Shown here: positions 27,277 to 36,244 of the stretch, piece after piece | How positions within the stretch are numbered: position 1 is the first letter of the stretch | How the letters are laid out: each line of letters opens with the position of its first letter | Origin: Sneathiella sp. | Lineage (GTDB): Bacteria; Pseudomonadota; Alphaproteobacteria; Sneathiellales; Sneathiellaceae | NCBI RefSeq assembly: GCF_002694385.1 | Contig: NZ_NZMB01000010.1 | Span: 36,369-100,368, forward strand | Direction of reading: 5' to 3' | DNA length: 64,000 nucleotides | Made by a program: the position numbers and the translations under genes | The notes under the pieces: model-generated | Databases searched by the model: none | What the model was told of the DNA's origin: nothing | Seen by the model: only the letters and a program-made list of their open reading frames with translations

Positions 27277-28293
27277 ATGACAGATTTTCATTCCGACAAC
27301 TCCCCGCAGGATCATGACGACGCGCCGCGTCATGGCACGAGCCAGACCGGACAGGCGCATGACCACAGCCACAGCCATAGTCACAACCACAGCCATGACC
27401 ATGCCCCGACCGTGACGGCGGACAGCGAGCGGCGCATCTTTCTCGTCATGTGCCTGACGGGCGGCTATATGCTGCTGCAGATTGCGGGCGGTCTGCTGGC
27501 GGGCTCCCTCGCCCTGCTGGCGGATTCCGGCCATATGCTGTCGGACACGGCGGCCCTCGGCCTGGCCTGGTTCGCTTTTCGCCTTGCCTCAAAACCGGCG
27601 GACAGCAGGAGGAGCTATGGATACCACCGCTTCCAGATCCTCGCCGCCTTTACAAACGGCCTCACGCTTTTCTTCATTGCCGGCTGGATTGTTGTCGAGG
27701 CGATTGCGCGGCTGATCACCCCGTCCGAGGTGATGGGCGGGCTGATGCTCGCGGTGGCCTGCGGCGGCCTGCTGATCAATATCGCGGGGTTTTATCTTCT
27801 GCATCGCGGCGACCGGCATAATGTCAATATGCAGGGGGCGCTGTTGCATGTCATGGGCGACCTGCTCGGCTCCATCGCCGCCATTGCGGCGGCCGTCATC
27901 ATCATGCTGACGGGCTGGACGGCGGCCGATCCGCTGCTGTCAATCCTGGTGGCGCTGATTATCCTGAAAAGCGCCTTCGGGCTGGTGCGCCGCTCCGGGC
28001 ATATTCTTCTGGAAGGAACGCCGGACCATCTGGATATGGAACTGATCCGCGACAAGCTGGTCGCCTACCTGCCGCAGGTGCGCGGCGTCCATCACATGCA
28101 CGCCTGGTCCCTGACGGCGGAAAAATCCATTGTCACCATGCATGTGGAGATTGATCCGGCCGCAGATCTGGAGAAAACCCTGCGCGCCATCACGGCCTTT
28201 TTGCAGTCCGAATTTGACATTAATCACGTCACCTTGCAGATTGAACACAGCAATTGCGCGACGGACCCACCGGGCATGCCGCAGCCCGCCTGA
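27277..28293 (+). CDS. Cation diffusion facilitator (CDF) family zinc/divalent metal exporter
   Basis: About 338 residues from the ATG at 27277; the open frame extends to 27169 but the extra residues look non-native. No strong RBS decides the start. A His-rich N-terminal tail (HDHSHSHSHNHSHDH) is followed by six membrane segments. The transport-site motif is LLADSGHMLSDTAALGL (HxxxD) in helix 2, with another DxxxD-like site in helix 5, and a cytoplasmic C-terminal domain ends the chain. The family exchanges cytoplasmic zinc (or Co, Cd, Fe) for protons, as ZitB and CzcD do. The Asp/His layout favours zinc. No MerR or ArsR regulator is adjacent. Confidence 0.9.
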   Translation: MTDFHSDNSPQDHDDAPRHGTSQTGQAHDHSHSHSHNHSHDHAPTVTADSERRIFLVMCLTGGYMLLQIAGGLLAGSLALLADSGHMLSDTAALGLAWFAFRLASKPADSRRSYGYHRFQILAAFTNGLTLFFIAGWIVVEAIARLITPSEVMGGLMLAVACGGLLINIAGFYLLHRGDRHNVNMQGALLHVMGDLLGSIAAIAAAVIIMLTGWTAADPLLSILVALIILKSAFGLVRRSGHILLEGTPDHLDMELIRDKLVAYLPQVRGVHHMHAWSLTAEKSIVTMHVEIDPAADLEKTLRAITAFLQSEFDINHVTLQIEHSNCATDPPGMPQPA

Positions 28294-28302
28294 GGTTCCC
28301 CG

Positions 28303-28710
28303 CTATTGCCAGAGCGGGCGGGCGGCGCTCGCCAGCCCTTGCGCGTCGCCCCACGGGCCGGTGCTGGAAAGGGTCAGCCAGCGAAAGGGCGGGGGGCTCG
28401 TCTGCTCAACCTCAATCACGCCGCGGCGCGTCAGCCGGGCGACCAGGCGCCCCATGGAGCCGGCATTCTTTGCAAAACTGCAGCGCGCGGCATCCCCCGG
28501 CAGCCAGTATTTGGCGGGCGCTGTCCCGTTGATGCGATAGCGCTTTTCGGGGAGCTTTCCGGTGGTGAGACGGCAATCCCCTGCAAAGCCGACGCCGGGA
28601 TCGCCGAGAATTTCAAGCTCGATCATCGCCGCATCGCCCGCGCGCGCCGTCGGGCTTTCACTCAGGGAAAGCAGAAAAATCAGGGAGATCAGCAGATATC
28701 GTCCGAACAT
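28303..28710 (-). CDS. Hypothetical exported protein
   Basis: 135 residues from the ATG at 28710; an ATG at 28722 is also possible. The N-terminus MFGRYLLISLIFLLSLSESP followed by TARAG is a signal peptide with a likely cleavage at ARA. The mature protein is about 110 residues with two Cys (FAGDCRLTTGK and AARCSFAKNAG), which could pair in the periplasm, and it ends in ARPLW. I do not recognise a family. It converges with the CDF gene (nine bases between stops) and has no partner gene. Function unknown. Confidence 0.6.
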   Translation of the reverse strand: MFGRYLLISLIFLLSLSESPTARAGDAAMIELEILGDPGVGFAGDCRLTTGKLPEKRYRINGTAPAKYWLPGDAARCSFAKNAGSMGRLVARLTRRGVIEVEQTSPPPFRWLTLSSTGPWGDAQGLASAARPLWQ

Positions 28711-28802
28711 GGGCGATATCATAAGCGGCCGGGGTTAACAAAACACAAACCCGGCCACGCTGGTCAGCTTCCTAAAGTTATTTTGGGAGGGGGTGCCCCG
28801 CC

Positions 28803-29021
28803 TCAGGAGGAAGCGGGCAGATCAATATCCAGAATGGTCATGTGGAAGGCGAAGGAGACTTCCCCCTCATCCTCGTCCCGATAGACAACACCGATAAACT
28901 CATCCCCAAGCAACACCTCGGCCGTGCCATCGGACGGGCGCCGTTCCCTGACCTGAAAATTGTCGTTTCCGAATTTTTCACGCAGATACCGTTGCACCCG
29001 CAATGTTTCCGTTCTTGTCAT
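28803..29021 (-). CDS. DUF3126 family protein
   Basis: 72 residues. The pattern LRVQRYLREKFGNDNFQVRE followed by ADVLLGDEFIGV-like sequence (here AEVLLGDEFIGVVYRDEDEGE) and ending MTILDIDLP is that of DUF3126, a small conserved alphaproteobacterial protein of unknown role. No signal or membrane segment, so cytoplasmic. It lies 17 bases after the double cold-shock-domain gene on the same strand and is probably co-transcribed with it. Confidence 0.85.
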   Translation of the reverse strand: MTRTETLRVQRYLREKFGNDNFQVRERRPSDGTAEVLLGDEFIGVVYRDEDEGEVSFAFHMTILDIDLPASS

Positions 29022-29038
29022 AATACCTTCCGCGTGCC

Positions 29039-29521
29039 TTAGAGAAGTTCAAGTGAATCGGCAATCGGCCCCTTCACCCCCATCCGCACGACACATTTTA
29101 CCCGGCTGTCCAGCTTCACCGCTGCCGGATCAACATCCGACCGTTCCAGCATATTCACATGGATGAAAACGTCTTCGCCGCCGCCATCAGGCGTGACGAA
29201 GCCGTATTTATGCTCAGGAACATAGGTTGTGACAACACCGGTTACTTCAATTTCGCCGTCAACGACGGCGGTCTCGTCTTCCTCGGGTTCATGGATGGCG
29301 ACAACCTGCTGGCCGCGGTCGCCGTCCGCCAGATCGCAGACGATCTGCATCCCCTCCCGCAATTCGGTATAGGAGGTATTATGCAACACCGAGATATGAA
29401 CGAAAGCGTCAGGAGATCCATCTGCGGGGGAGACAAAGCCGAATCCCTTGGCTTCATCGAAAAATTTAACCGTCGCCGAGATATTCTTCCGGACGGCCTT
29501 TGGCGGCTTACGATCATTCAT
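29039..29521 (-). CDS. Cold-shock protein with two CSD domains
   Basis: 160 residues with tandem cold-shock domains. The first is at about residues 10-70 (ATVKFFDEAKGFGFVSPADG, then DAFVHISVL). The second is at about 90-155 (GVVTTYVPEHKYGFVTPDGG, then DVFIHVNML). Each keeps an RNP1-like K-GFGF or K-YGFV and an RNP2-like FVH/FIH strand that bind single-stranded RNA or DNA. Between them lies an acidic linker (EPEEDETAVVDGE). Double-domain cold-shock proteins are common in alphaproteobacteria and act as RNA chaperones. The second domain has Tyr for Phe in RNP1, so the two may differ in affinity. The 143-base region upstream holds its promoter and 5' leader. Confidence 0.92.
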   Translation of the reverse strand: MNDRKPPKAVRKNISATVKFFDEAKGFGFVSPADGSPDAFVHISVLHNTSYTELREGMQIVCDLADGDRGQQVVAIHEPEEDETAVVDGEIEVTGVVTTYVPEHKYGFVTPDGGGEDVFIHVNMLERSDVDPAAVKLDSRVKCVVRMGVKGPIADSLELL

Positions 29522-29664
29522 CCTTTAAGGACCTCATTCCTTCCATATATGCGGTTCAAACCCCGGAGGGAGCCTGAAAATCAATTCATTTTGATCGGTT
29601 TTTATCAGATCACGGGCCCGCTGTCTGTAGTGATTTGCGACGGGCGGGTTGTGAAGACCGCATC

Positions 29665-30420
29665 TCACCCCTCGCGGGCGGCGCATCGGGCAATGCTGCT
29701 TTCGATCAAATCCACAATTTCCGGCCGCGGGCCGACCGCTCCCAGATAACGGATAAACCGCGGCGCACCGGTTTCCTTCTGCCATATATGCAAAATCTCG
29801 GGCACATCAATAGCGGCATGCGGCCCATCCGCCGAAAACAGGCCGACAATCACAAGCGGCGCGCCTGTATCGGGCTGTTCGCGCAGCCAGCTTTCAAGGA
29901 ACGGCGGCTCGCTCAGAAACGCCACCGACACATCGGCAAACTCCTGCCGCGCCATCAGGGTCCGCTGCTGCATCCGCGCCGCCTCGCGGGAGGCGGGGGA
30001 CTTGCCGGAGCCATGCGCCACCAGCAGCAGATGAACCGCCGCCCGGTCATAGCCTGCATCGCGCGCCGCCTCCCCCGCCATGACGGAGACGACATCGGCC
30101 AGCGCCGGGTCCGTGCCCAGGGCCTCGCATTGAAACACCTGTCGCTGGGCCTCCTGCCGCTGCCCCTGCTCAAGGCCGAACAGCTCGGGGATCCGCGTTT
30201 TGACGAAATATCCGCCGCTCATGAAAAGTGGCACCAGATACACCGCTCCCGGCGGTAGCATGGGCGCCTTGTCCGTCAGCGACAGGAAACAAAGCCCGAC
30301 ATGATCATAGCGGTCGCGGCGGCGCAACTCCGCCGCGTGATCAATAGCAGCATCCTGCGCCGTCTCCGATAGACCGGAACCATGCGAGACAAGTATGACA
30401 GAGGGGCGTGAAGAATGCAT
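29665..30420 (-). CDS. CbiX/SirB-like sirohydrochlorin chelatase family protein
   Basis: 251 residues made of two related halves. The N-terminal half starts SVILVSHGSGLSETAQDAA and continues with VYLVPLFMSGGYFV. The C-terminal half carries HLLLVAHGSGKSPASRE and VIVGLFSADGPHA. HGSG in each half marks the class II chelatase fold, in which the histidine takes part in inserting Co or Fe into sirohydrochlorin. Short single-domain and long two-domain forms both exist. No cobalamin or siroheme gene is nearby, so the metal and pathway are open. The promoter must lie in the 241-base gap shared with the divergent TRAP operon. Confidence 0.82.
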   Translation of the reverse strand: MHSSRPSVILVSHGSGLSETAQDAAIDHAAELRRRDRYDHVGLCFLSLTDKAPMLPPGAVYLVPLFMSGGYFVKTRIPELFGLEQGQRQEAQRQVFQCEALGTDPALADVVSVMAGEAARDAGYDRAAVHLLLVAHGSGKSPASREAARMQQRTLMARQEFADVSVAFLSEPPFLESWLREQPDTGAPLVIVGLFSADGPHAAIDVPEILHIWQKETGAPRFIRYLGAVGPRPEIVDLIESSIARCAAREG

Positions 30421-30661
30421 CGGGCAGATAGGGGCGGATAACCTCGAACAATAATATGAGTTACATCAACTTACCGTCAGAACCGGGGAAATGACAGGAA
30501 AATAGCCATGCCAATCTTTGCGCGTATCCTGATATTGCCGGACGGCGCTTTTTTTTGCTGGCCTTCGGGGGGGCAAATGTGGAATATTGGCTCTCATTGG
30601 TAGAACAAAAATATTAAAATACCAATTGCAGAATCATATGTTTAACGGGAGGAAAAAAACA

Positions 30662-31708
30662 ATGATCAGGCATAAAGTCATGGCGTTTGTGGCAATGTCC
30701 GCGGCGTCAGTCATGGCCTTTAACGTATCCGCCGCCGATGTGGTGGATGGTCCCGAAGTCAACTGGAATGTTTCCACATGGGGCAAACAGAGGGCCTTTA
30801 CCGCCAGCGTTGAAACCATCCGGGATTATGTCGCCGAAAAGACCGGCGGCAAGTTCCAGATCAAAATCCATTATGGTGAAGCGCTGTCCAAGGCGCGTGA
30901 AAATCTCGACGGCATCAAACTCGGTGCCTTCCAGATGGCCATGCTCTGCACGGCTTACCACCCTGCCAAGAACCCGACCATGTCCGGTCTCGACCTGCCC
31001 TTCCTGCCCTTTCCGAACCTGAAAGTGCAGACGGCGGTGCATGAGGCCTATTATTACGATCCGGCGGTGCTTGCCGACATGGCCCGCTGGGACGCCATGC
31101 CGTTGATGAGCGCCCTGCTGCCGCAGTATGAATTTACCGGGGTCGGCGATCCGCCCCTGACGATTGAAGACTGGAACGGCATGCGGGTGCGGGCGCTGGG
31201 CGGCATTGGCGAAGCCATGCGCAAGATTGGCGCCGTGCCGACGACTGTTCCGGCACCAGAGGTCTATACCTCGCTGGAACGCGGCACGGTGGATGCGGCG
31301 TCATTCCCCTTTACCTATGCGCATGTCGCCTATCGTCTGACGGACATCGGTAAATGGTATACGGCCAACCTGTCGCCGGGCGCCAACAACTGCCCGGTCG
31401 TCATGAATATTCCGGCTTACAAGGCGCTGCCGCCGGAATATCAGAAGCTTCTGGAAGAGGCGAAAGAACCGGCTTATGAGGCGCTTTATGCCGCATATGA
31501 AGCGGCCGATGCCAAGAATTTCCCGATGATGAAGGAAAAAGGCATTCAGCCCATTGAGTATTCCGAAGAGGAGCTGGCCAAATTCCGTGAAGTTGGCGGC
31601 AAGCCTGTCTGGGATGCCTGGATCGAACAAATGAACGCCGAGGGACATCCCGGCACGCAACTGTTCGAACTGATCATGACCACCGCGAAAGAAGCGAGCG
31701 GCAGCTGA
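30662..31708 (+). CDS. dctP: TRAP transporter substrate-binding protein (DctP family)
   Basis: 348 residues from the ATG at 30662 (RBS GGGAGGA; earlier in-frame ATGs lack one). A signal peptide (MIRHKVMAFVAMSAASVMAF then NVSAAD) exports it to the periplasm. The family pattern is GMRVRALGGIGEAMRKIGAV then VYTSLERGTVDAASF. The Arg in RVRALGG is the residue that normally salt-bridges a ligand carboxylate, so an organic acid is the likely ligand. It is first in a run with dctQ, dctM and three acyl-CoA genes. A hairpin after its stop may set its level above that of the permeases. Confidence 0.92.
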   Translation: MIRHKVMAFVAMSAASVMAFNVSAADVVDGPEVNWNVSTWGKQRAFTASVETIRDYVAEKTGGKFQIKIHYGEALSKARENLDGIKLGAFQMAMLCTAYHPAKNPTMSGLDLPFLPFPNLKVQTAVHEAYYYDPAVLADMARWDAMPLMSALLPQYEFTGVGDPPLTIEDWNGMRVRALGGIGEAMRKIGAVPTTVPAPEVYTSLERGTVDAASFPFTYAHVAYRLTDIGKWYTANLSPGANNCPVVMNIPAYKALPPEYQKLLEEAKEPAYEALYAAYEAADAKNFPMMKEKGIQPIEYSEEELAKFREVGGKPVWDAWIEQMNAEGHPGTQLFELIMTTAKEASGS

Positions 31709-31716
31709 TCTTGGCC

Positions 31717-31744
31717 GAGGGTCTGGTCCGCCAGACCCTCTTTT
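31717..31744 (+). terminator. Intercistronic hairpin with T run between dctP and dctQ
   Basis: Perfect 10-bp stem GAGGGTCTGG / CCAGACCCTC with a TCCG loop followed by TTTT. It starts nine bases after the dctP stop. It is likely a partial terminator or a 3' stabiliser that gives more binding protein than permease, because the downstream genes have no other obvious promoter. Confidence 0.75.
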
Positions 31745-31763
31745 CCAGCTAAAGTGAACCATT

Positions 31764-32432
31764 ATGACAGCAAAAACTCTCCCTGACGGGAATGCCTCGG
31801 GCTCGGCATTTGCGGCGGTTGACCGCGTGTATTCGAAGCTCGAAAATTTTCTCAACGGAATTTCCGCCCTGACCATTTTCATGGTCATGATCATCGGCGT
31901 GACCCAGGTGTTCGGACGGAAACTCATCAACGCCCCGATCCCGGGCTACATCGACTATATCGAACAGAGCATGATCATTTTCGCCTTCTTCGGCATCGCC
32001 TATTGCCAGCGGCTGGGTGGCCATGTGCGCATGGACCTGTTCATGGCCCGGTTCAATGGCCGGCTGCTGTATTTCTTCGAGGCGCTGGCCACGCTTGTCG
32101 GGCTGGTGGTGATCACCATCCTGATTGACACAAGCTGGCTGCATTTCATGCGCGCCTATGAATATGGCGATTCCACGATAGATATCTCGCTGCCCATCTG
32201 GCCGGCCAAGCTGGTGATTCCGCTCGCTTTCGGTGTTCTGTGGGTCCGCTTCCTGCTGCAATTCATCGGCTTTATCCGGCTGTTCTTTTATCCGAACGCC
32301 GAGGTGATCGCCGTGCCGGTGATTGAGGATGTCACGGTTCAGGCCCGCAATGAAATTGAGGACGCCCTCGGCGAGGAAGCCGCGCGCGACGCAAAATTTG
32401 ACGAAACATACGGAAAGAAGGGGAAGAAGTAA
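31764..32432 (+). CDS. dctQ: TRAP transporter small permease (DctQ family)
   Basis: 222 residues with four hydrophobic segments and the family-typical second segment region (YIEQSMIIFAFFGIAYCQRL then GGHVRMDLF). DctQ is the small integral subunit that pairs with DctM. A charged C-terminal tail of about 50 residues (DVTVQARNEIEDALGEEAAR) is longer than in many DctQ proteins. The stop codon overlaps the dctM start (TAATG), giving translational coupling. Confidence 0.9.
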   Translation: MTAKTLPDGNASGSAFAAVDRVYSKLENFLNGISALTIFMVMIIGVTQVFGRKLINAPIPGYIDYIEQSMIIFAFFGIAYCQRLGGHVRMDLFMARFNGRLLYFFEALATLVGLVVITILIDTSWLHFMRAYEYGDSTIDISLPIWPAKLVIPLAFGVLWVRFLLQFIGFIRLFFYPNAEVIAVPVIEDVTVQARNEIEDALGEEAARDAKFDETYGKKGKK

Positions 32433-33739
32433 TGGGTGCAGATCCTCTTATCGCCGGCGTTGTCGGCATGATCTTTCTGATCATCATGGTTTTTCTGGGC
32501 GTGCGCGTCTATATCGCGGCCACCCTGGTCGGCATGGTCGGCATTGTCTCGATCATCGGCTGGGATGCGGGCACCGGCATTGTCGGCACCATTCCGCATT
32601 CCAAATCCTCGCTCTATTCGCTGAGCGTGCTGCCGATGTTCATCCTGATCGGTTTTCTCGCCTTTCATGCGGGGATTACCACCTCCGCCTTTGAGGCGGC
32701 CAAACGATGGATCGGCTGGGTGCCCGGCGGCCTTGCCGTCGCCACGGTTTTCGCCGCCGCCGGTTTTGCCGCGGTCTCAGGCGCCAGCACGGCGACCGCC
32801 GCCGTGTTCAGCCGCGTCGCCATCCCGGAGATGCTGCAGAACGGCTATGATAAGCGGCTGGCCGCCGGTGTCGTGGCCTCGGCGGGCACGCTGGCCTCGC
32901 TGATCCCGCCGAGCGCCATCCTCGTGATCTACGCGATCATTGTCGAACAGTCGGTGGGCGCCCTCCTACTGGCCGGATTTATCCCCGGCATTGTCTCGGC
33001 CATCATCTATGCGCTGATCATCATGCTGCGGGCCACCATCAATCCGAAACTCGGCCCACCGGTCAAGGGCTACACCTTTGCACAGAAGGTGCGCTCCCTG
33101 CCCGGCACCCTGCCGATCGTTGCCGTTATCGCCATCATTTTCAGCGCGATTTACGGCGGCTGGGCGACGCCGACGGAGGCGGGCGCTCTCGGCGCCTTTG
33201 TCGTGCTGATCCTGGCCTTCTTCCATGGCATGCGCACCAAGGAGCTGAAAGACGCGCTGTTCGAGACGGCAAAACTCACCGTCATGATCTTCTCGATCAT
33301 CTGGGGGGTGCTGGTTTTCGTGCGCTTCCTCGGGTTTTCGGGCCTGCCGGAAGCCTTCGCCGACTGGATCCTCGGCCTGCCCTTCCCGCCGACCGTCATC
33401 ATCATTTTCATCCTCTGCGGCTATGCGATTCTCGGCATGTTCATGGATGCGATCGGCATGTTGCTGCTGACGCTGCCGGTGGTATACCCGGCCGTCATCG
33501 CGCTCGGCTATGATCCGATCTGGTTCGGCATCATTGTCGTTAAAATGGTGGAGATTTGCCTGATCACGCCGCCCATCGGGCTTAACTGCTATGTGGTCAA
33601 CGGGGTCAGACCGGATATTCCACTTATGGATGTCTTCCGCGGCATTGGTCCGTTCTTCATTGCCGACGTGCTGACCATTGCCCTGTTCATTGCTTTTCCG
33701 TCTTTGATTGTCTGGTTGCCCCAAACAATGCTAAACTGA
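32432..33739 (+). CDS. dctM: TRAP transporter large permease (DctM family)
   Basis: 435 residues, the normal DctM length, with about 12 hydrophobic segments. Recognisable segments include ASTATAAVFSRVAIPEM, SAGTLASLIPPSAILVIYA and the late motif MVEICLITPPIGLNCYVVNG. It is the ion-coupled membrane subunit that takes substrate from DctP using the sodium or proton gradient. Followed after 61 bases by an acyl-CoA dehydrogenase gene, which indicates that the imported acid is activated and oxidised. Substrate unknown. Confidence 0.92.
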   Translation: MGADPLIAGVVGMIFLIIMVFLGVRVYIAATLVGMVGIVSIIGWDAGTGIVGTIPHSKSSLYSLSVLPMFILIGFLAFHAGITTSAFEAAKRWIGWVPGGLAVATVFAAAGFAAVSGASTATAAVFSRVAIPEMLQNGYDKRLAAGVVASAGTLASLIPPSAILVIYAIIVEQSVGALLLAGFIPGIVSAIIYALIIMLRATINPKLGPPVKGYTFAQKVRSLPGTLPIVAVIAIIFSAIYGGWATPTEAGALGAFVVLILAFFHGMRTKELKDALFETAKLTVMIFSIIWGVLVFVRFLGFSGLPEAFADWILGLPFPPTVIIIFILCGYAILGMFMDAIGMLLLTLPVVYPAVIALGYDPIWFGIIVVKMVEICLITPPIGLNCYVVNGVRPDIPLMDVFRGIGPFFIADVLTIALFIAFPSLIVWLPQTMLN

Positions 33740-33800
33740 GTTTGACGGACCCTGTCCGGCTTCCTGAGAATAGTGAAAAAGAAAAACAAGGACGAAGTAA

Positions 33801-34967
33801 ATGGATTTTACGCTGACGGATGAGCAGCAGGCTATCACCGAAAATGTCGCCGCTCTATGTGCCCGTTTCGATGACAATTACTGGCGTGAAAGGGATCGGA
33901 CGGGAGAATTCCCGTTCGATTTCCATGCGGCAATGGCGAAGGATGGCTGGCTCGGCATCACCATGCCCGAAGAGTATGGCGGCGCCGGCCTCGGCCTGAC
34001 CGAAGCGGCGCTGATGATGCATGAGGTGGCCAAATCCCCGGGCGGCATGTCTGCGGCCTCGGCCATTCATATCAATATTTTCGGCCCGCATCCGATTGTC
34101 GTTTTCGGCACGGATGAACAGAAGCAGCGCTGGCTCCCCTCCTTCATCAACGGGACGGAAAAAACCTGCTTTGGCGTGACCGAGCCCAATGCCGGTCTGA
34201 ACACCACCGCCATCGAAACCCGGGCCGAGAAAACCGCGTCGGGCTATGTTGTCAATGGCCGCAAGATCTGGACCACGACCGGGCAGGAAGCGGACAAGAT
34301 CCTGCTGCTGGCGCGGACGACACCCAAAGACAAATGCAAGAAGGCGACGGACGGCCTCTCCCTCTTCTTCACGAATGTTGACCGCACCAAAATGGATATC
34401 CGCGTCATCGAAAAGATGGGCCGCAAGGCGGTCGATTCCAATGAAGTGTTCATCGACAATCTGGAAATCCCGGATGAGGATCTCGTCGGGGAGGAAGGCA
34501 AGGGCTTCTACTACCTGCTCCACAGCCTCAACCCGGAACGGGTCCTGATCGGCATGGAAGCCATCGGCATCGGCAAGAATGCCCTGGCGCGGGCCGCGAA
34601 ATACGCCCGCGAGCGGGAAGTCTTCGGCCGTCCTATTGGCAAGAACCAGGGCATCCAGCATCCGCTGGCGGAAAACTGGATGGAGCTGGAAGCGGCCTAT
34701 CTGATGGCCATGCGGGGCGCGGCGAATTATGACGCCGGGCTGGACGCCGGGCTGTATGCCAATGCGGCCAAATATCTGGGCGCCGAAGCCGGGTTCAAGG
34801 CCTGCACGCAGGCCGTCATGACCCATGGCGGCATGGGCTATGCCAAGGAATTCACGGTGGAGCGGTTGCTGCGGGAAGTGATGATCTGCCGGATTGCGCC
34901 GATCAGCCCGCAACTGATCCTTTGTTTCATTGCCGAAAAGGCGCTCGACCTTCCGAAATCCTACTGA
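33801..34967 (+). CDS. Acyl-CoA dehydrogenase (TRAP-linked operon)
   Basis: 388 residues. Motifs: FGVTEPNAGLNTTAIETRA (where many relatives have GSD, this has GLN), VFIDNLEIPDEDLVGEEGKGF, ARERVEFG-like AREREVFGRPIGKNQGIQH and HGGMGYAKEFTVERLLREV. A helix-G glutamate is available in SLNPERVLIGMEA. The replaced GSD motif suggests an unusual substrate pocket. RBS AAGGA. Lies between dctM and a CaiB-type gene, so it probably oxidises the CoA ester of the imported acid. Confidence 0.88.
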   Translation: MDFTLTDEQQAITENVAALCARFDDNYWRERDRTGEFPFDFHAAMAKDGWLGITMPEEYGGAGLGLTEAALMMHEVAKSPGGMSAASAIHINIFGPHPIVVFGTDEQKQRWLPSFINGTEKTCFGVTEPNAGLNTTAIETRAEKTASGYVVNGRKIWTTTGQEADKILLLARTTPKDKCKKATDGLSLFFTNVDRTKMDIRVIEKMGRKAVDSNEVFIDNLEIPDEDLVGEEGKGFYYLLHSLNPERVLIGMEAIGIGKNALARAAKYAREREVFGRPIGKNQGIQHPLAENWMELEAAYLMAMRGAANYDAGLDAGLYANAAKYLGAEAGFKACTQAVMTHGGMGYAKEFTVERLLREVMICRIAPISPQLILCFIAEKALDLPKSY

Positions 34968-34996
34968 TTCCGGCTTTCCAACAGGATATTTTAACG

Positions 34997-36211
34997 ATGA
35001 GCAAAGCCAAAAATGGTCCGCTTACGGGTATTCGTATTGCGGATCTGACTTCCGTTCTTCTTGGACCTTATGCCGCCCAGATTCTGGGCGACATGGGGGC
35101 CGATGTGATCAAGGTCGAAGGACCGGAAGGCGACACCACGCGCGATCTTGGCCCCCGCCGTTCCCCCGGAATGGCGGCGGTCTATCTCAACGCCAACCGC
35201 AACAAGCGGGCGCTCGGCATTGACCTTAAATCGAAGGAAGGCCACGCCGCGTTCGTGCGCCTGCTGTCCACGGTGGATGTGTTCCTGCACAACATGCGCC
35301 CGTCGGCGGTCAACCGGCTCGGTCTTTCCTATGAGGAAGTGCGCAAGATCAAGCCCGATATCATCTATTGCGGGGCCTATGGCTTCAACCAGAAGGGGCC
35401 CTATGCCAACAAACCCGCTTATGATGACATGATCCAGGGGATCAGCGGCCTTGCCGCCGCCCAGTCCACCCTGTTTGGCCGCCCCGCCTATATGCCGACG
35501 GTTCTGGCCGACAAGGCAACCGCGCTCACCTCTGTCTATGCCATCGCCATGGCGCTGTTCCATCGGGAACGCACCGGGGAGGGGCAGGAGGTGGATGTGC
35601 CGATGTTCGAAACCATGGTGCATTTCCATTTGCTGGAACATCTCTATGGCGGCAATTTCGATCCGCCCATGGGGCCGGTCAGCTATCCGCGCGCCATGTC
35701 GCCCAACCGCCGCCCCTACGAGACGAAGGACGGCATGATCGGCGTCCTGCCCTATGTGGACAAGCAGTGGCGCGCCTTCTTTGACATGGCCGGTCGGCCC
35801 GAGTTGATGGAGGATCCGCGCTTTTGCAATATCGAGGCGCGGCTTGCCAATATCGACGAGGTGTATGCCACCCTCGGCGAGATTATCAAGACCCGCACCT
35901 CCGCCGAATGGCTTGCCGATCTTGACGCCGCCAATATCCCGGCGGTGCCGATCAACGAGCCTGCGGACCTGCTGGAGGATGAGCATCTGAACGCCACCGG
36001 TTTCTGGCAGAGCATGGAACACCCGACGGAAGGCAAGCTGAAATTCCCGGGCATTCCCGTGGGATTTTCGGCCTCTCCCGGTGGCACGCGCCTGCATGCG
36101 CCCCGGCTGGGGGAGCATAACCGCGAAATCATGGCGGAGGCGGGCCTTACAGAACAGGAAATCGACGCGCTTGTTTCCGCGGGCGCTCTCTGCTCTCAAT
36201 CCGGCGAATGA
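34997..36211 (+). CDS. CaiB/BaiF family (class III) CoA-transferase (TRAP-linked operon)
   Basis: 404 residues from the ATG at 34997; the open frame runs further upstream into the preceding gene but homology begins at LTGIRIADLTSVLLGP. GADVIKVEGPEGDTTRD is characteristic, and the likely catalytic aspartate is D172 in TVLADKATALTS. Such enzymes transfer CoA from a donor ester to the incoming acid. The gene follows the dehydrogenase after 29 bases and precedes an acyl-CoA synthetase, giving two possible activation routes in one operon. Confidence 0.88.
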   Translation: MSKAKNGPLTGIRIADLTSVLLGPYAAQILGDMGADVIKVEGPEGDTTRDLGPRRSPGMAAVYLNANRNKRALGIDLKSKEGHAAFVRLLSTVDVFLHNMRPSAVNRLGLSYEEVRKIKPDIIYCGAYGFNQKGPYANKPAYDDMIQGISGLAAAQSTLFGRPAYMPTVLADKATALTSVYAIAMALFHRERTGEGQEVDVPMFETMVHFHLLEHLYGGNFDPPMGPVSYPRAMSPNRRPYETKDGMIGVLPYVDKQWRAFFDMAGRPELMEDPRFCNIEARLANIDEVYATLGEIIKTRTSAEWLADLDAANIPAVPINEPADLLEDEHLNATGFWQSMEHPTEGKLKFPGIPVGFSASPGGTRLHAPRLGEHNREIMAEAGLTEQEIDALVSAGALCSQSGE

Positions 36212-36244
36212 CGGGCCTCTCTCAAGAATAAGGAAGAACAGGCA

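Noticed and set aside
28729-28760. Hairpin-like GGCCGGGG...ACCCGGCC in the spacer left of DUF3126
   Set aside because: The stem has a mismatch or bulge and no T run in either direction, so a terminator call is not supported.
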